Shown: one piece after another, positions 1-8,142 of the stretch
How the letters are laid out: each line of letters begins with the position of its first letter
Position numbering within the stretch: the first letter of the stretch is position 1
Assembly (NCBI RefSeq): GCF_021864535.1
Contig: NZ_JAKJIC010000004.1
Coordinates: 62,001 to 126,000 of the forward strand
Reading direction: 5' to 3'
Length of the DNA: 64,000 bases
Source of the DNA: Oryzibacter oryziterrae
GTDB lineage: Bacteria > Pseudomonadota > Alphaproteobacteria > Rhizobiales > Pleomorphomonadaceae
Position numbers and translations under genes: made by a program
The notes under the pieces: model-generated
Told to the model about the DNA's origin: nothing
The model's input: only the letters and a program-made list of their open reading frames with translations
Databases searched by the model: none

Positions 1-207
1 CTGCCTGCCATGATCCCCTCGCTTTTCTGAACACGACATTTTGCTTCCTCAAACGAAACCGAAATGCCTCGGACTGTCCAGCCCCTTGATTCCTTGGACC
101 ACTGCGTGTACGAGCCGCGCTTCCCGCTGCGGAGCCGTCTGGTTTTCCGCTGGTCGTCTCGCCGTTGAACGGGTCCGAATCCCGGCCGGCGCCAACAAAG
201 GTCAGAC
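1..207. other. Leader of truB; no supported gene
   Basis: No coding region can be supported here. One frame is open from the window edge and stops at TGA 28-30; it could be the tail of a truncated gene, but ten codons are not enough to judge. In most alphaproteobacteria the gene directly upstream of truB is rbfA, but here rbfA is about 51 kb away on the other strand. This stretch therefore probably carries a new promoter for truB. A Shine-Dalgarno-like AAAGG lies just before the truB ATG. Confidence 0.5.
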
Positions 208-1125
208 ATGTCTCGCAAGAAAAAAGGTACGGTCCACGGCTGGGTGGTCTTCGACAAGCCCGTGGGCATGACGTCGACCCAGGCCGTCGGCGCCATGAAG
301 CGCATTTTCGGCACCCCCAAGGCCGGCCATGCCGGCACGCTCGACCCGCTCGCCTCGGGCATGCTGCCCATCGCGCTGGGGGAGGCCACCAAGACCGTGC
401 CTTACGTCATGGACGGCGCCAAGGTCTATCGCTTCACCGTTCGCTGGGGCGCCGAGACCACCACGGACGATCTGGAAGGTCCCGTCACCGTCACCTCCGA
501 TCATCGCCCGACGCCTGAGGACATCGACGCCATCCTCGACGAGTTCGAGGGCGAGATCGAGCAGACCCCGCCGGCCTTCTCCGCCATCAAGGTGGACGGC
601 GAGCGCGCCTATGACCTTGCCCGCGCCGGCGAGGAAGTGGTGCTCGAAGCCCGCACCATCGTCGTCCATCGCATCGATCTCGTCGATTGCCCCGATGCCG
701 ACACTGCCATCTTCGAAACCGAATGCGGCAAGGGCACCTATGTCCGCGCCATGGCCCGCGACATGGGCCGCCGCCTCGGCACCGCCGGCCACGTCATCGA
801 CCTGCGCCGCCTTGCGGTCGGCCCCTTCGCTGAAGAGCACATGGTGACCCTCGAGACGCTCGACGCCGCCAAGGCGGGCGAAGATCCCGAGCGGGTGTTC
901 GAACTCCTGGCTCCCGTCGACGCGGCCCTGTCGGAACTGCCCGACATCACCGTCACTGCCGACCAGGCCGTCCGCATCCGCAACGGCAATCCCGTGCTTT
1001 TGCGCGGCCGCGACGCGCCGATCGAAGAAGAGGCCATCGCCGTCTATGACCGCGACGGACTGATGGCCATCGGCAAGGTGGAGCATGGCGAACTCAAGCC
1101 CGTCAGGCTGATCCTGCCCTCCTGA
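208..1125 (+). CDS. truB: tRNA pseudouridine(55) synthase TruB
   Basis: This enzyme makes pseudouridine at U55 of the T-psi-C arm in nearly all elongator tRNAs. The 305-residue protein has the TruB hallmarks: the N-terminal [13 protein letters not shown] block, [15 protein letters not shown] carrying the catalytic Asp (about residue 46), and the [14 protein letters not shown] and [13 protein letters not shown] motifs. The C-terminal part (about 250-305) is PUA-like. The length is normal for the family. The ATG is preceded by AAAGG. It is followed by rpsO and pnp, the usual order, but the normal upstream partner rbfA is missing here. Confidence 0.97.
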   Translation: MSRKKKGTVHGWVVFDKPVGMTSTQAVGAMKRIFGTPKAGHAGTLDPLASGMLPIALGEATKTVPYVMDGAKVYRFTVRWGAETTTDDLEGPVTVTSDHRPTPEDIDAILDEFEGEIEQTPPAFSAIKVDGERAYDLARAGEEVVLEARTIVVHRIDLVDCPDADTAIFETECGKGTYVRAMARDMGRRLGTAGHVIDLRRLAVGPFAEEHMVTLETLDAAKAGEDPERVFELLAPVDAALSELPDITVTADQAVRIRNGNPVLLRGRDAPIEEEAIAVYDRDGLMAIGKVEHGELKPVRLILPS

Positions 1126-1201
1126 CCGGCAAACAATCGCGCTGGCTTTTCACCCGGCTTTGGAGTAGAGAAGCGCCAACCTGATGACCCAGGTTCACCG
1201 A

Positions 1202-1237
1202 CCCGGCTGGACGACATCCCGGCCGGGCCATTTTTGT
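1202..1237 (+). terminator. Intrinsic terminator or attenuator between truB and rpsO
   Basis: A 9-bp stem (1202-1210 with 1219-1227, one G-T pair, 8-nt loop) is followed by CCATTTTTGTTTT. It ends only about 10 bases before the rpsO Shine-Dalgarno AAAGGAG. It could terminate truB transcripts, or act as an attenuator or S15-responsive leader of rpsO. The sequence alone does not decide. Confidence 0.6.
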
Positions 1238-1261
1238 TTTCTGTCTCAAAGGAGAAATCCG

Positions 1262-1531
1262 ATGTCGATCACTGCCGAGCGCAAGGCCGCGCTGATCAAG
1301 GAATATGCCACCGCCGCTTCGGACACCGGTTCGCCGGAAGTTCAGGTCGCGATCCTCTCGGAGCGCATTTCCAACCTGACCGGCCACTTCAAGAGCCACG
1401 TGAAGGACAACCATTCCCGCCGCGGCCTTCTGAAGCTGGTCAGCCAGCGTCGTCAGCTTCTGGACTACCTGAAGCGCAAGGACGAAGCGCGCTATGCCGC
1501 TCTGATCGCCCGTCTCGGCCTGCGCCGCTGA
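1262..1531 (+). CDS. rpsO: 30S ribosomal protein S15
   Basis: S15 is a primary 16S rRNA-binding protein of the small-subunit platform. The 89-residue protein is the normal length and shows the family pattern: an SITAERK start, [10 protein letters not shown] near residue 20, [16 protein letters not shown] in the middle and LDYLKRKD towards the end. The ATG at 1262 is chosen over an upstream in-frame one at 1184 because AAAGGAG lies directly in front of it and the family begins there. S15 represses its own mRNA in several bacteria, so the hairpin just upstream is a plausible control element. Confidence 0.98.
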   Translation: MSITAERKAALIKEYATAASDTGSPEVQVAILSERISNLTGHFKSHVKDNHSRRGLLKLVSQRRQLLDYLKRKDEARYAALIARLGLRR

Positions 1532-1550
1532 CCAGGGTCGGTTGAAGTCA

Positions 1551-1603
1551 CGGGGTGCCGGCTCGGGTCGGCACCCCGAATACCATCGGCTCCAAGGGGA
1601 GCC
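1551..1603 (+). promoter_or_regulatory. Two hairpins in the rpsO-pnp intergenic leader
   Basis: The 226-bp gap between rpsO and pnp contains a perfect hairpin (about 10 bp, 1551-1560 with 1569-1578) and a shorter one (1588-1593 with 1598-1603, loop AAGG). Neither has a U-run. In E. coli the equivalent gap carries an RNase III-cleaved stem through which PNPase represses its own mRNA. A similar processing and autoregulation role is inferred here from position and structure only. Confidence 0.45.
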
Positions 1604-1757
1604 GCCAATCCGACGGAAGGACCTGCGCCGCAGGCCGTTCCGGACCGGTGCAGGCCACAACGGGGCAGGATTGCCAGGCGCTTTTCGAAGGTTTCAAAAG
1701 CGCCTCGCCGTCTTGCCCGTGGATCTCGCGCCGGCAACGAAAAGAAAGATATGACGC

Positions 1758-3887
1758 ATGTTCGATACCCATAAGGTCGAAATCGACTGGGCCGGTCAGA
1801 AGCTCACGCTTGAGACGGGCCGCATTGCCCGTCAGGCCGATGGCGCCGTGCTCGCCACGCTGGGCGAGTCTTCCGTGCTCGCCACCGTCGTCTCCGCCAA
1901 GGAGCCCAAGCCCGGCCAGGACTTCTTCCCCCTCACCGTCAACTACCAGGAAAAGGCCTTCGCGGCCGGCAAGATCCCGGGTGGCTATTTCAAGCGCGAG
2001 GGGCGTCCCTCCGAGCATGAGACGCTGACCTCGCGCCTGATCGACCGCCCGATCCGCCCGCTGTTCCCCGAAGGCTACAAGTGCGACACCCAGGTGATCG
2101 TCACCGTGCTCAGCCATGACATGGAGAACGCTCCGGACATCCTCGCCCTGGTCGCCGCCTCCGCCGCGCTGACCATCTCCGGCGTGCCCTTCATGGGCCC
2201 GGTGGGCGCTGCCCGCGTCGGCATGATCGACGGTGCCTATGTCCTCAACCCGCCGATCGACAAGATGGTCGATTCCAAGCTCGACCTCGTGGTCGCCGGT
2301 ACGGGCGACGCCGTGCTGATGGTTGAGTCCGAGGCCCAGGAACTGGACGAAGCCACCATGCTCGGTGCCGTCATGTTCGGCCACAAGGGCTTCCAGCCGG
2401 TGATCGACGCCATCATCCGTCTGGCCGAGCGCGCCGCCAAGGAGCCGCGCGAGTTCGTCGCCAACGACGTGTCCGAGATCGAGAAGGCCGTGCTCGACAT
2501 CGCCGAAGCCGATCTGCGCGCCGCCTACAAGATCACCGTCAAGCAGGACCGCTATGCCGCCGTCGACGCCGCCAAGGCGAAGGTGATGGGCGCCCTGTTC
2601 CCGGAAGGCGAAGAGCCGAAGTTCTCCAAGGAAGTCGTCGCCGGCGTGTTCAAGGAACTGCAGGCCAAGATCGTCCGCTGGAACATCCTCGACACCGGCA
2701 GCCGCATCGACGGTCGTGACCTGAAGACCGTCCGTCCGATCGTCGCCGAAGTCGGCGTGCTGCCGCGCGCCCATGGCTCGGCCCTGTTCACCCGCGGCGA
2801 GACGCAGGCCCTCGTGGTCGCCACCCTCGGCACCGGCGAGGACGAGCAGTTCATCGACCTGCTGGAAGGCACCAAGAAGGAAACCTTCCTGCTGCACTAC
2901 AACTTCCCGCCCTATTCGGTTGGTGAAACCGGTCGCATGGGCTCGCCCGGCCGCCGCGAAATCGGTCATGGCAAGCTCGCCTGGCGCGCCGTTCACCCGA
3001 TGCTGCCGAACCATCACGAGTTCCCCTACACCATCCGCGTGGTGTCGGAGATCACCGAGTCCAACGGTTCGTCCTCCATGGCCACCGTCTGCGGCTCCTC
3101 GCTCGCCCTGATGGACGCCGGCGTGCCGCTGAAGTCCCCGACCGCTGGTATCGCCATGGGTCTGATCAAGGAGGGCGATCGCTTCGCCGTCCTGTCGGAC
3201 ATCCTGGGTGACGAAGATCACCTCGGCGACATGGACTTCAAGGTGGCCGGTACCGCCAATGGCGTCACCTCGCTGCAGATGGACATCAAGATCACCGGCA
3301 TCACCGAGGAGATCATGAAGGTCGCCCTCGAGCAGGCCAAGGGCGGTCGCGAGCACATCCTCGGCGAGATGGCCAAGGCCATCACCGGTGCCCGCACCTC
3401 GCTCGGCGAGCATGCTCCGCGCATCGAAGTGATGAAGATCCCCGTCGACAAGATCCGTGAAGTCATCGGTTCGGGCGGCAAGGTCATCCGCGAGATCGTC
3501 GAGAAGACCGGCGCCAAGATCGACATTCAGGACGACGGCACCGTGAAGTTCGCTTCCAGCGACCTCAAGGCCATCACCGCCGCCATGAACTGGGTGAAGG
3601 GCATTGCCGCCGAACCCGAGATCGGCGCCATCTACGAGGGCACGGTCGTCAAGTGCGTCGACTTCGGCGCCTTCGTCAACTTCTTCGGCACCCGCGACGG
3701 CCTCGTGCACGTCAGCCAGCTCGCCCCGCAGCGCGTCCAGAATGTCAAGGACGTGGTCAAGGAAGGCGACAAGGTCTGGGTCAAGCTCATGGGCTTCGAC
3801 GAGCGCGGCAAGGTCCGCCTGTCCATGAAGGTGGTCGACCAGGCCACCGGCCAGGAGATCAAGTCCGAGGAGAAGGCCGAGGGTTGA
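1758..3887 (+). CDS. pnp: Polyribonucleotide nucleotidyltransferase (PNPase)
   Basis: PNPase is a 3'-5' phosphorolytic exoribonuclease and part of RNA-degradation complexes. The 709-residue protein has the full architecture: first RNase PH domain (about 10-145), an all-helical linker, second catalytic RNase PH domain (about 310-540, with [10 protein letters not shown] and the [12 protein letters not shown] motif), KH domain with [12 protein letters not shown] near 575 and an S1 domain from about 620 ([20 protein letters not shown]). It is the last gene of the rpsO-pnp unit and is followed by a strong hairpin. Confidence 0.98.
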   Translation: MFDTHKVEIDWAGQKLTLETGRIARQADGAVLATLGESSVLATVVSAKEPKPGQDFFPLTVNYQEKAFAAGKIPGGYFKREGRPSEHETLTSRLIDRPIRPLFPEGYKCDTQVIVTVLSHDMENAPDILALVAASAALTISGVPFMGPVGAARVGMIDGAYVLNPPIDKMVDSKLDLVVAGTGDAVLMVESEAQELDEATMLGAVMFGHKGFQPVIDAIIRLAERAAKEPREFVANDVSEIEKAVLDIAEADLRAAYKITVKQDRYAAVDAAKAKVMGALFPEGEEPKFSKEVVAGVFKELQAKIVRWNILDTGSRIDGRDLKTVRPIVAEVGVLPRAHGSALFTRGETQALVVATLGTGEDEQFIDLLEGTKKETFLLHYNFPPYSVGETGRMGSPGRREIGHGKLAWRAVHPMLPNHHEFPYTIRVVSEITESNGSSSMATVCGSSLALMDAGVPLKSPTAGIAMGLIKEGDRFAVLSDILGDEDHLGDMDFKVAGTANGVTSLQMDIKITGITEEIMKVALEQAKGGREHILGEMAKAITGARTSLGEHAPRIEVMKIPVDKIREVIGSGGKVIREIVEKTGAKIDIQDDGTVKFASSDLKAITAAMNWVKGIAAEPEIGAIYEGTVVKCVDFGAFVNFFGTRDGLVHVSQLAPQRVQNVKDVVKEGDKVWVKLMGFDERGKVRLSMKVVDQATGQEIKSEEKAEG

Positions 3888-3913
3888 TCCTCGCCTTCCG
3901 TTGAATGAACAGG

Positions 3914-3945
3914 ACAGGGCCGGTGTCTCGTGACACCGGCCCTGT
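3914..3945 (+). terminator. Terminator of pnp
   Basis: A perfect 14-bp GC-rich stem (3914-3927 with 3932-3945) with loop TCGT lies 27 bp after the pnp stop. The U-run is weak (TGCCTT), but the stem is long and isolated, so a terminator or 3'-end stabiliser is likely. Confidence 0.75.
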
Positions 3946-4064
3946 TGCCTTGTGGGCTTTCCCTGGACAGGGTCGATCCTGCCCGGAAGCCGCCTTTGCA
4001 CTTGACAGGCGGCCTCGTCTGCCCCTTGATGCCGCCAGTTCGAACAAGCCTTGGAAGACCGTCG

Positions 4065-4334
4065 ATGAAGCCGTCAGACCTGCCGCACGAGATCCGCTAC
4101 ACCAAGGGCGACGCCGTCCTGTCGGCTGTGGGCGCCACGCTGCTGATCGTGACGGAAATGCTCGGCGCCGTCTTCGCCTTCGCCTGGGCCTTGAGCGGCC
4201 TCCTGGGCCTCGGCGAAACCGCCGACCTCATCTTCATGGCGCTCGCCGGCATTCCCGGCCTGTGGCTGTCCTTCCTGCTGACCAAGCGCGTGCTGCGCGT
4301 CGAGGCCAAGCTGCGCGAAGTCAACTTCGACTGA
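4065..4334 (+). CDS. Small two-helix membrane protein, unknown function
   Basis: This 89-residue protein is not assigned to a family. After a short polar N-terminus (MKPSDLPHEIRYTKGD) come two hydrophobic stretches, about residues 18-43 and 48-72, and a basic tail. That suggests a small inner-membrane protein with two helices. The ATG at 4065 is chosen because the upstream in-frame extension crosses the pnp terminator region and looks non-coding. It lies alone between the pnp terminator and a bidirectional terminator shared with feoC. Coding is supported by GC-rich third positions and the clear membrane profile. Confidence 0.65.
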   Translation: MKPSDLPHEIRYTKGDAVLSAVGATLLIVTEMLGAVFAFAWALSGLLGLGETADLIFMALAGIPGLWLSFLLTKRVLRVEAKLREVNFD

Positions 4335-4357
4335 TCTGTTGGACAAGCTCCAATGAA

Positions 4358-4390
4358 AAAAGGCGAGGCCCGAAGGTCTCGCCTTTTGTG
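4358..4390. terminator. Bidirectional terminator between the small membrane gene and feoC
   Basis: A stem of about 13 bp (AAAAGGCGAG at 4358-4367 with its complement at 4378-4387, tetraloop CGAA) has A and T runs on its two sides. It therefore works in both directions and separates convergent transcripts. Confidence 0.8.
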
Positions 4391-4426
4391 TTTCTGGCTT
4401 TGCTTGTCTGTCCGGAGACAAGAGTC

Positions 4427-4663
4427 TCAGTTCGGATCGAGCCAGGCGTAGATCTCGTCCGCCCGGCACCCGCCACCGCAGCCCGAACCGGCGCGGCAGC
4501 AGCTTTCGCCCGAAACCAGCTGGCGGACACGGCCCTTGGCCGTCCACTGGCCCAGCACCCCGCGGACCGCATCGGGCGCCGCGTCGAAGTGGATGGACAT
4601 CTCCGTCAGCGAGGCATTGCGGCGCTCGCGCAGAAAGTCCCTGAGACCGGTCATCGTCAGCAT
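4427..4663 (-). CDS. feoC: FeoC-like small winged-helix protein
   Basis: A 78-residue protein encoded immediately after feoB. The first 50 residues (TGLRDFLRERRNASLTEM and onward) look like the FeoC winged-helix fold. A Cys-rich segment follows (ESCCRAGSGCGGGC, residues 53-66), as expected for the Fe-S- or redox-sensing loop of FeoC. Its known roles are binding FeoB and modulating its stability. The ATG at 4663 has a strong GAGGAGG Shine-Dalgarno overlapping the feoB stop region; the gap to feoB is 10 bp, so the genes are co-transcribed. Confidence 0.85.
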   Translation of the reverse strand: MLTMTGLRDFLRERRNASLTEMSIHFDAAPDAVRGVLGQWTAKGRVRQLVSGESCCRAGSGCGGGCRADEIYAWLDPN

Positions 4664-4673
4664 GATCGCCTCC

Positions 4674-7049
4674 TCATTCCGCCGGCATGACCGACAGGCG
4701 GCGAACCTGCGACCGGCCGGCCATCCACATGCCGCCCACCGCTGCCGCGAAGGCGAAGGCACAAATGAGCAGCACCCGCGTGGAGCTGGCCGGGTGATCG
4801 GCGAAGGTGGCCGCCTGGTAGAAGGACACCGCCGCCACATAGCCGATGCCGGTGTTCCAGGCCACCGACAGCGCCATCCAGCGCGTGCCGACCTCGTGGC
4901 GAATGGCACCGAGAGCGGCCACACAAGGGGTATAGAGCAGGATCAGCAGCATGTAGGCGAAGGCACCGGCTGCGCCGTCGAAGCGGGCGGTCATCTCGCT
5001 GAACACCCGGTCGTTGACCGAGAGTTCCTGCGCTGCCGCCGCCGTATCGCCCACATAGCCGACGTTGATGCCGAGCGGGTCGAGCAGGCTGCCGCCAAGC
5101 GCCGCCAGATTGGTCGGCACGGTCTCGGCTGCGGCCACGAGCTTGTCGGCGAGCGTCGCCGGGGCTTCGTCGCCCGCCGCACTCGCCGCGCCGCCCGCCT
5201 GCTCATAGAGCGCGTTCAGCGTGCCGACGACGGCTTCCTTGGCGAAGATGCCGGTGAACAGGCCCACAGCCGCCGGCCAGTTCTCGTCCTTGAGCCCCAT
5301 GGGCGCAAAGATCGGGATCAACTGCTGGCTTGCCGCCGACAGCAGCGAGTCCTTGGTATTCTGCCGGCCGAACTGGCCGTCCGTGCCGATGGCCGCAAGG
5401 CACGTCAACACCATGACGATGGGAACGATCACCCGACCGGCGTTGAAGATGAATTCGCGCAGGCGCTGCCAGGCCTGGATCAGCACGGTGCGCAGCGTCG
5501 GGATGTGATAGGGCGGCAGCTCCAGCACGAAGGGGCTGGCCTCACCGGTCAGCAGGGTCGACTTCAGGATGAAGGCGGTCAGCACGGCGAACAGCAGCCC
5601 GATCAGATAGAGGCCGAAGACGATGTTCTGCCCCGTTGCCGGGAAGAAGGCGGCGGCAAATAGCGCGAACACCGGCAGGCGGGCGCCGCAGGACATGAAG
5701 GGCGCCATCAGCACGGTCATGATGCGATCGCGCCGGCTTTCCAGCGTCCGCGTCGCCATCACCGCCGGCACGTTGCAGCCGAAGCCGACGATCAGCGGCA
5801 CGAAGGACTTACCCGGCAGGCCGATGGCGCTCATCGCCCGGTCCATCACGAAGGCCGCGCGCGCCATGTAGCCGGAGTCCTCGAGGAAGGAGAGGAACAG
5901 GAACAGGCAGGCGATGATCGGAATGAAGGTCGATACCGTCTGCAGGCCGCTGCCGAGGCCCACCAGCACCGCCTCGACGATCACCGGCGCACCGAGCGCC
6001 TGCACGCCGCTGCGCACGCTGTCGACGGCAAGGGCGCCCATTGCCTGGTCGAAGAAGTCGACGAAGGCGCCGCCCACCGAGATGGTGAAAAGGAACATCA
6101 GATACATGGCGAACAGGAAGATCGGCACGCCAAGGAAGCGGTTGAGCACCACGGCATCGATGATCTGCGACAGCGAGGCCGACAGGCGCTGCGTATGCTT
6201 GCAGCAGTCGGTCATGACCGTGCCGATGAAGCGGTAGCGGCCGTCAGCGATGACGATGTCCGCCTCGTCGCCGGTCTCCGCTTCGATCGTCGCGCGCACC
6301 GCGGCGATCTCGGCGTCCAGTTGTCCACCCACCAGCGTCTCGGCGGAGTTGTCGCCCTCGATCAGCTTGAGCGCCACCCAGCGCGGATCGGCGCTGTTGC
6401 CGACGATGTCCGCGAGCCTGGGTGCCAGCTGGTCGATGGCCGCCTCGATCACCGGCGCCTGAACCGGCCGGGCCACTGGGGCATGCTTGAGGCGCGCCGC
6501 CTTGGCGATCGCCTTCTTGAGCTCCTCGCGGCCCTTGTTGCGGCTGGCCACCATCTCCACCACGGGGCAGTCGAGTGCCTGTGACAGCGCCTGCGCGTCG
6601 ATCTTCATGCCCGCGGCTTCCGCCATGTCGGTCATGTTGAGCACCACGACCATGGGCACCGCGAGCTCGAGGAGCTGGGTGGTCAGGTAGAGATTGCGTT
6701 CGAGATTGGAGGCGTCGATGATGTTGACGACCAGATCGGCCTCGCCCGACAGAATGAAGTCTCGCGCCACCTTTTCGTCTTGCGAGGCAGCGCCGGCATT
6801 GCCGATCAGATAGACGCCCGGCAGGTCGACGATGTCCCAGGGCAGGCCGCCGAAGGTATAGCGTCCGACCCGCTTTTCAACCGTCACGCCCGGCCAGTTG
6901 CCCACCTTCTGCGTGGAGCCGGTCAGCGCGTTGAACAGGGTGGACTTGCCGCAATTGGGATTGCCGGCAACGGCGATCACGGGGCCGATCCGATCCGCGC
7001 CGGTGGGCAGTTCGGTTCCGGTGTTGTCGATGGCACAGCACTCTTTCAT
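4674..7049 (-). CDS. feoB: Ferrous iron transporter FeoB
   Basis: The main Fe(II) import permease. The N-terminal G-protein domain is complete: GNPNCGKST (G1, about residue 28), NWPGVTVEK (G2), DLPG (G3) and NMTD (G4, about 139). A helical regulatory region follows, then a polytopic membrane domain (about 300-790) with the conserved Gate-type segments, including the FVPLIVGFGCNVPAVMATR block. At 791 residues it is of normal length. The ATG at 7049 shares its A with the feoA stop codon (TGATG); a GTG one codon upstream is a possible alternative. Translational coupling with feoA is likely. Confidence 0.97.
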   Translation of the reverse strand: MKECCAIDNTGTELPTGADRIGPVIAVAGNPNCGKSTLFNALTGSTQKVGNWPGVTVEKRVGRYTFGGLPWDIVDLPGVYLIGNAGAASQDEKVARDFILSGEADLVVNIIDASNLERNLYLTTQLLELAVPMVVVLNMTDMAEAAGMKIDAQALSQALDCPVVEMVASRNKGREELKKAIAKAARLKHAPVARPVQAPVIEAAIDQLAPRLADIVGNSADPRWVALKLIEGDNSAETLVGGQLDAEIAAVRATIEAETGDEADIVIADGRYRFIGTVMTDCCKHTQRLSASLSQIIDAVVLNRFLGVPIFLFAMYLMFLFTISVGGAFVDFFDQAMGALAVDSVRSGVQALGAPVIVEAVLVGLGSGLQTVSTFIPIIACLFLFLSFLEDSGYMARAAFVMDRAMSAIGLPGKSFVPLIVGFGCNVPAVMATRTLESRRDRIMTVLMAPFMSCGARLPVFALFAAAFFPATGQNIVFGLYLIGLLFAVLTAFILKSTLLTGEASPFVLELPPYHIPTLRTVLIQAWQRLREFIFNAGRVIVPIVMVLTCLAAIGTDGQFGRQNTKDSLLSAASQQLIPIFAPMGLKDENWPAAVGLFTGIFAKEAVVGTLNALYEQAGGAASAAGDEAPATLADKLVAAAETVPTNLAALGGSLLDPLGINVGYVGDTAAAAQELSVNDRVFSEMTARFDGAAGAFAYMLLILLYTPCVAALGAIRHEVGTRWMALSVAWNTGIGYVAAVSFYQAATFADHPASSTRVLLICAFAFAAAVGGMWMAGRSQVRRLSVMPAE

Positions 7050-7282
7050 CACACACGCTCCAGGACCAGGATCGCCGCTTCGTTCTTGCGCAGGGTCAGG
7101 GTGAAATTGCGGACGGAAATTTCGATCGGATCACCCAGCGGCGCCCGGCGGCGCACCGCGAACTCCACACCGGGCGTCAGCCCCATGGCCAGCAGCCGCT
7201 GGCGGTAGCCCCGATCTCCGGGGGCAAGGCCCGAGATCCGCGCCCGGTCTCCGGGCTTCAGGGCGTCAATCGACACGGTCAT
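7049..7282 (-). CDS. feoA: Ferrous iron transport protein A
   Basis: A small SH3-like cytosolic partner of FeoB. The 77-residue protein has the FeoA core: LKPGDRARISGL, then RLLAMGLTPGVEF and the C-terminal TLRKNEAAILVLERV strand. The start at 7282 (MTVSIDALKPG) is preferred over upstream in-frame ATGs because ACAGGACA precedes it and it fits the usual length. It is the first gene of feoABC. Its upstream region holds an FNR-like site and an overlapping GCAATTGC dyad, which fits control by oxygen and possibly iron. Confidence 0.93.
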   Translation of the reverse strand: MTVSIDALKPGDRARISGLAPGDRGYRQRLLAMGLTPGVEFAVRRRAPLGDPIEISVRNFTLTLRKNEAAILVLERV

Positions 7283-7418
7283 TGTCCTGTCATCCATACG
7301 CATGAGTGAGGCTGGCGGCGCTCCGTCGGCCTGGCCCGGCACCCTTGCCGGCAGGATCTGCGGACAAACAGCCCTTCAGACCCCTCGTGGAGATCATGTC
7401 ATCTCGTCTGTTGCAGCC

Positions 7419-7455
7419 ATGATGCAAATCAATCGCAATTGCAATCAGCATTGAT
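7419..7455 (-). promoter_or_regulatory. FNR/FixK-like box and overlapping GCAATTGC dyad upstream of feoA
   Basis: On the minus strand the sequence TTGAT-TTGC-ATCAT (plus-strand 7419-7432) matches the FNR/FixK consensus TTGAT-N4-ATCAA at 9 of 10 positions. It lies about 140 bp upstream of the feoA start. Next to it an A/T-rich imperfect dyad centred on GCAATTGC (about 7434-7441) and repeated TGCAA-type half-sites resemble Fur/Mur-type operators of alphaproteobacteria. The FNR call is reasonable; the Fur-like call is weaker. Confidence 0.5.
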
Positions 7456-8045
7456 CGCTACGGAAGAACTCGCATGGCTGCCCGCCGACGTCTCTCATCC
7501 CGTGGCAAGGCGCATGCCAGACTGAACAGTCAGATGAACGGCAGAGAAAAACGCCAACATTTCAGCTTAACCGATTATACGTCGACGCGTTTATACTGAT
7601 TAATCGTTAAAGATGAAGCGCAGGCTGGATATCGCCATGTGTAGGAAAAGAAGAATTTGAGGTGATGTTGTTGTATATAAAATATACTGTCCGAAGTGAA
7701 AAAATGAAAATGCATCGGTTATATAATCACGAAAAGTAGTGATATGTATAGATATGATGATGGTACGGATATAGCAGTCTGCAGTAAGTCTATGAAATTT
7801 CCGGAATTTTGTCGGAAAGTTTGCATGTCGGAGAGCCGACAAATCGGCGCCCCAAAAGAAATAAGTACAATCCCGGTATGATCAGCGTGATTTTTGGCTC
7901 TGCAAAAAATGCATAGCAGAGCAAACCTAGCATTTGTACGTAATGCTCGTTTGAGTACTTACGACAAAGGTTGGCTCTCAACTTATATATGCCGGCATAA
8001 CGCCGCGATCTTCATTGCGGTGCGCAAAGTAAACTTTCTGATCCT

Positions 8046-8059
8046 TTGATCCCAATCAA
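8046..8059 (+). promoter_or_regulatory. Perfect FNR/FixK box upstream of the 2-oxoacid oxidoreductase gene
   Basis: TTGAT-CCCA-ATCAA is an exact match to the palindromic FNR/Anr/FixK consensus. Its centre is about 90 bp upstream of the chosen start at 8143, a position compatible with class II activation from a promoter with a leader of about 50 nt. The downstream enzyme is oxygen-sensitive by family, so anaerobic induction makes biological sense. Confidence 0.8.
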
Positions 8060-8142
8060 GGCAAAACGCCAACCGCAGCCGAAATATAGTTTAGCCTCGC
8101 GTGAAACCTGGAGAGTCCTCCGCGTTTCCTCCCGAGGGTCGG

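Larger units (their letters stand above)
7283..8142. other. 860-bp gene-free region with an AT-rich core, between feoA and the oxidoreductase
   Basis: From about 7540 to 8010 base composition drops sharply; for example 7681-7740 contains only 18 G+C in 60 bases, in a genome where coding DNA is near two-thirds GC. Two small minus-strand open frames (7600-7842 and 7790-7981) lack good ribosome sites and are not called. A 7-bp hairpin (7897-7903 with 7916-7922) and a 6-bp one (7826-7831 with 7836-7841) are visible. The region holds the divergent promoters of feoA and the oxidoreductase gene and may be a target for AT-binding regulators such as MucR-type proteins. Confidence 0.6.

Noticed and set aside
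1-207. Shared repeat at the two proposed inversion breakpoints
   Set aside because: Comparison of 1-207 with 51,000-51,118 by eye showed no direct or inverted repeat, no insertion sequence and no tRNA at either end.
7600-7981. Two small minus-strand frames of 80 and 63 codons in the AT-rich block
   Set aside because: Chance frames are common in AT-rich DNA only when short, no Shine-Dalgarno precedes them and they match nothing I recognise. The 63-codon one has a hydrophobic middle, so it was considered but not called.
7600-8040. Insertion sequence or prophage remnant in the AT-rich block
   Set aside because: No terminal inverted repeats, no target-site duplication and no transposase or integrase fragment could be seen.
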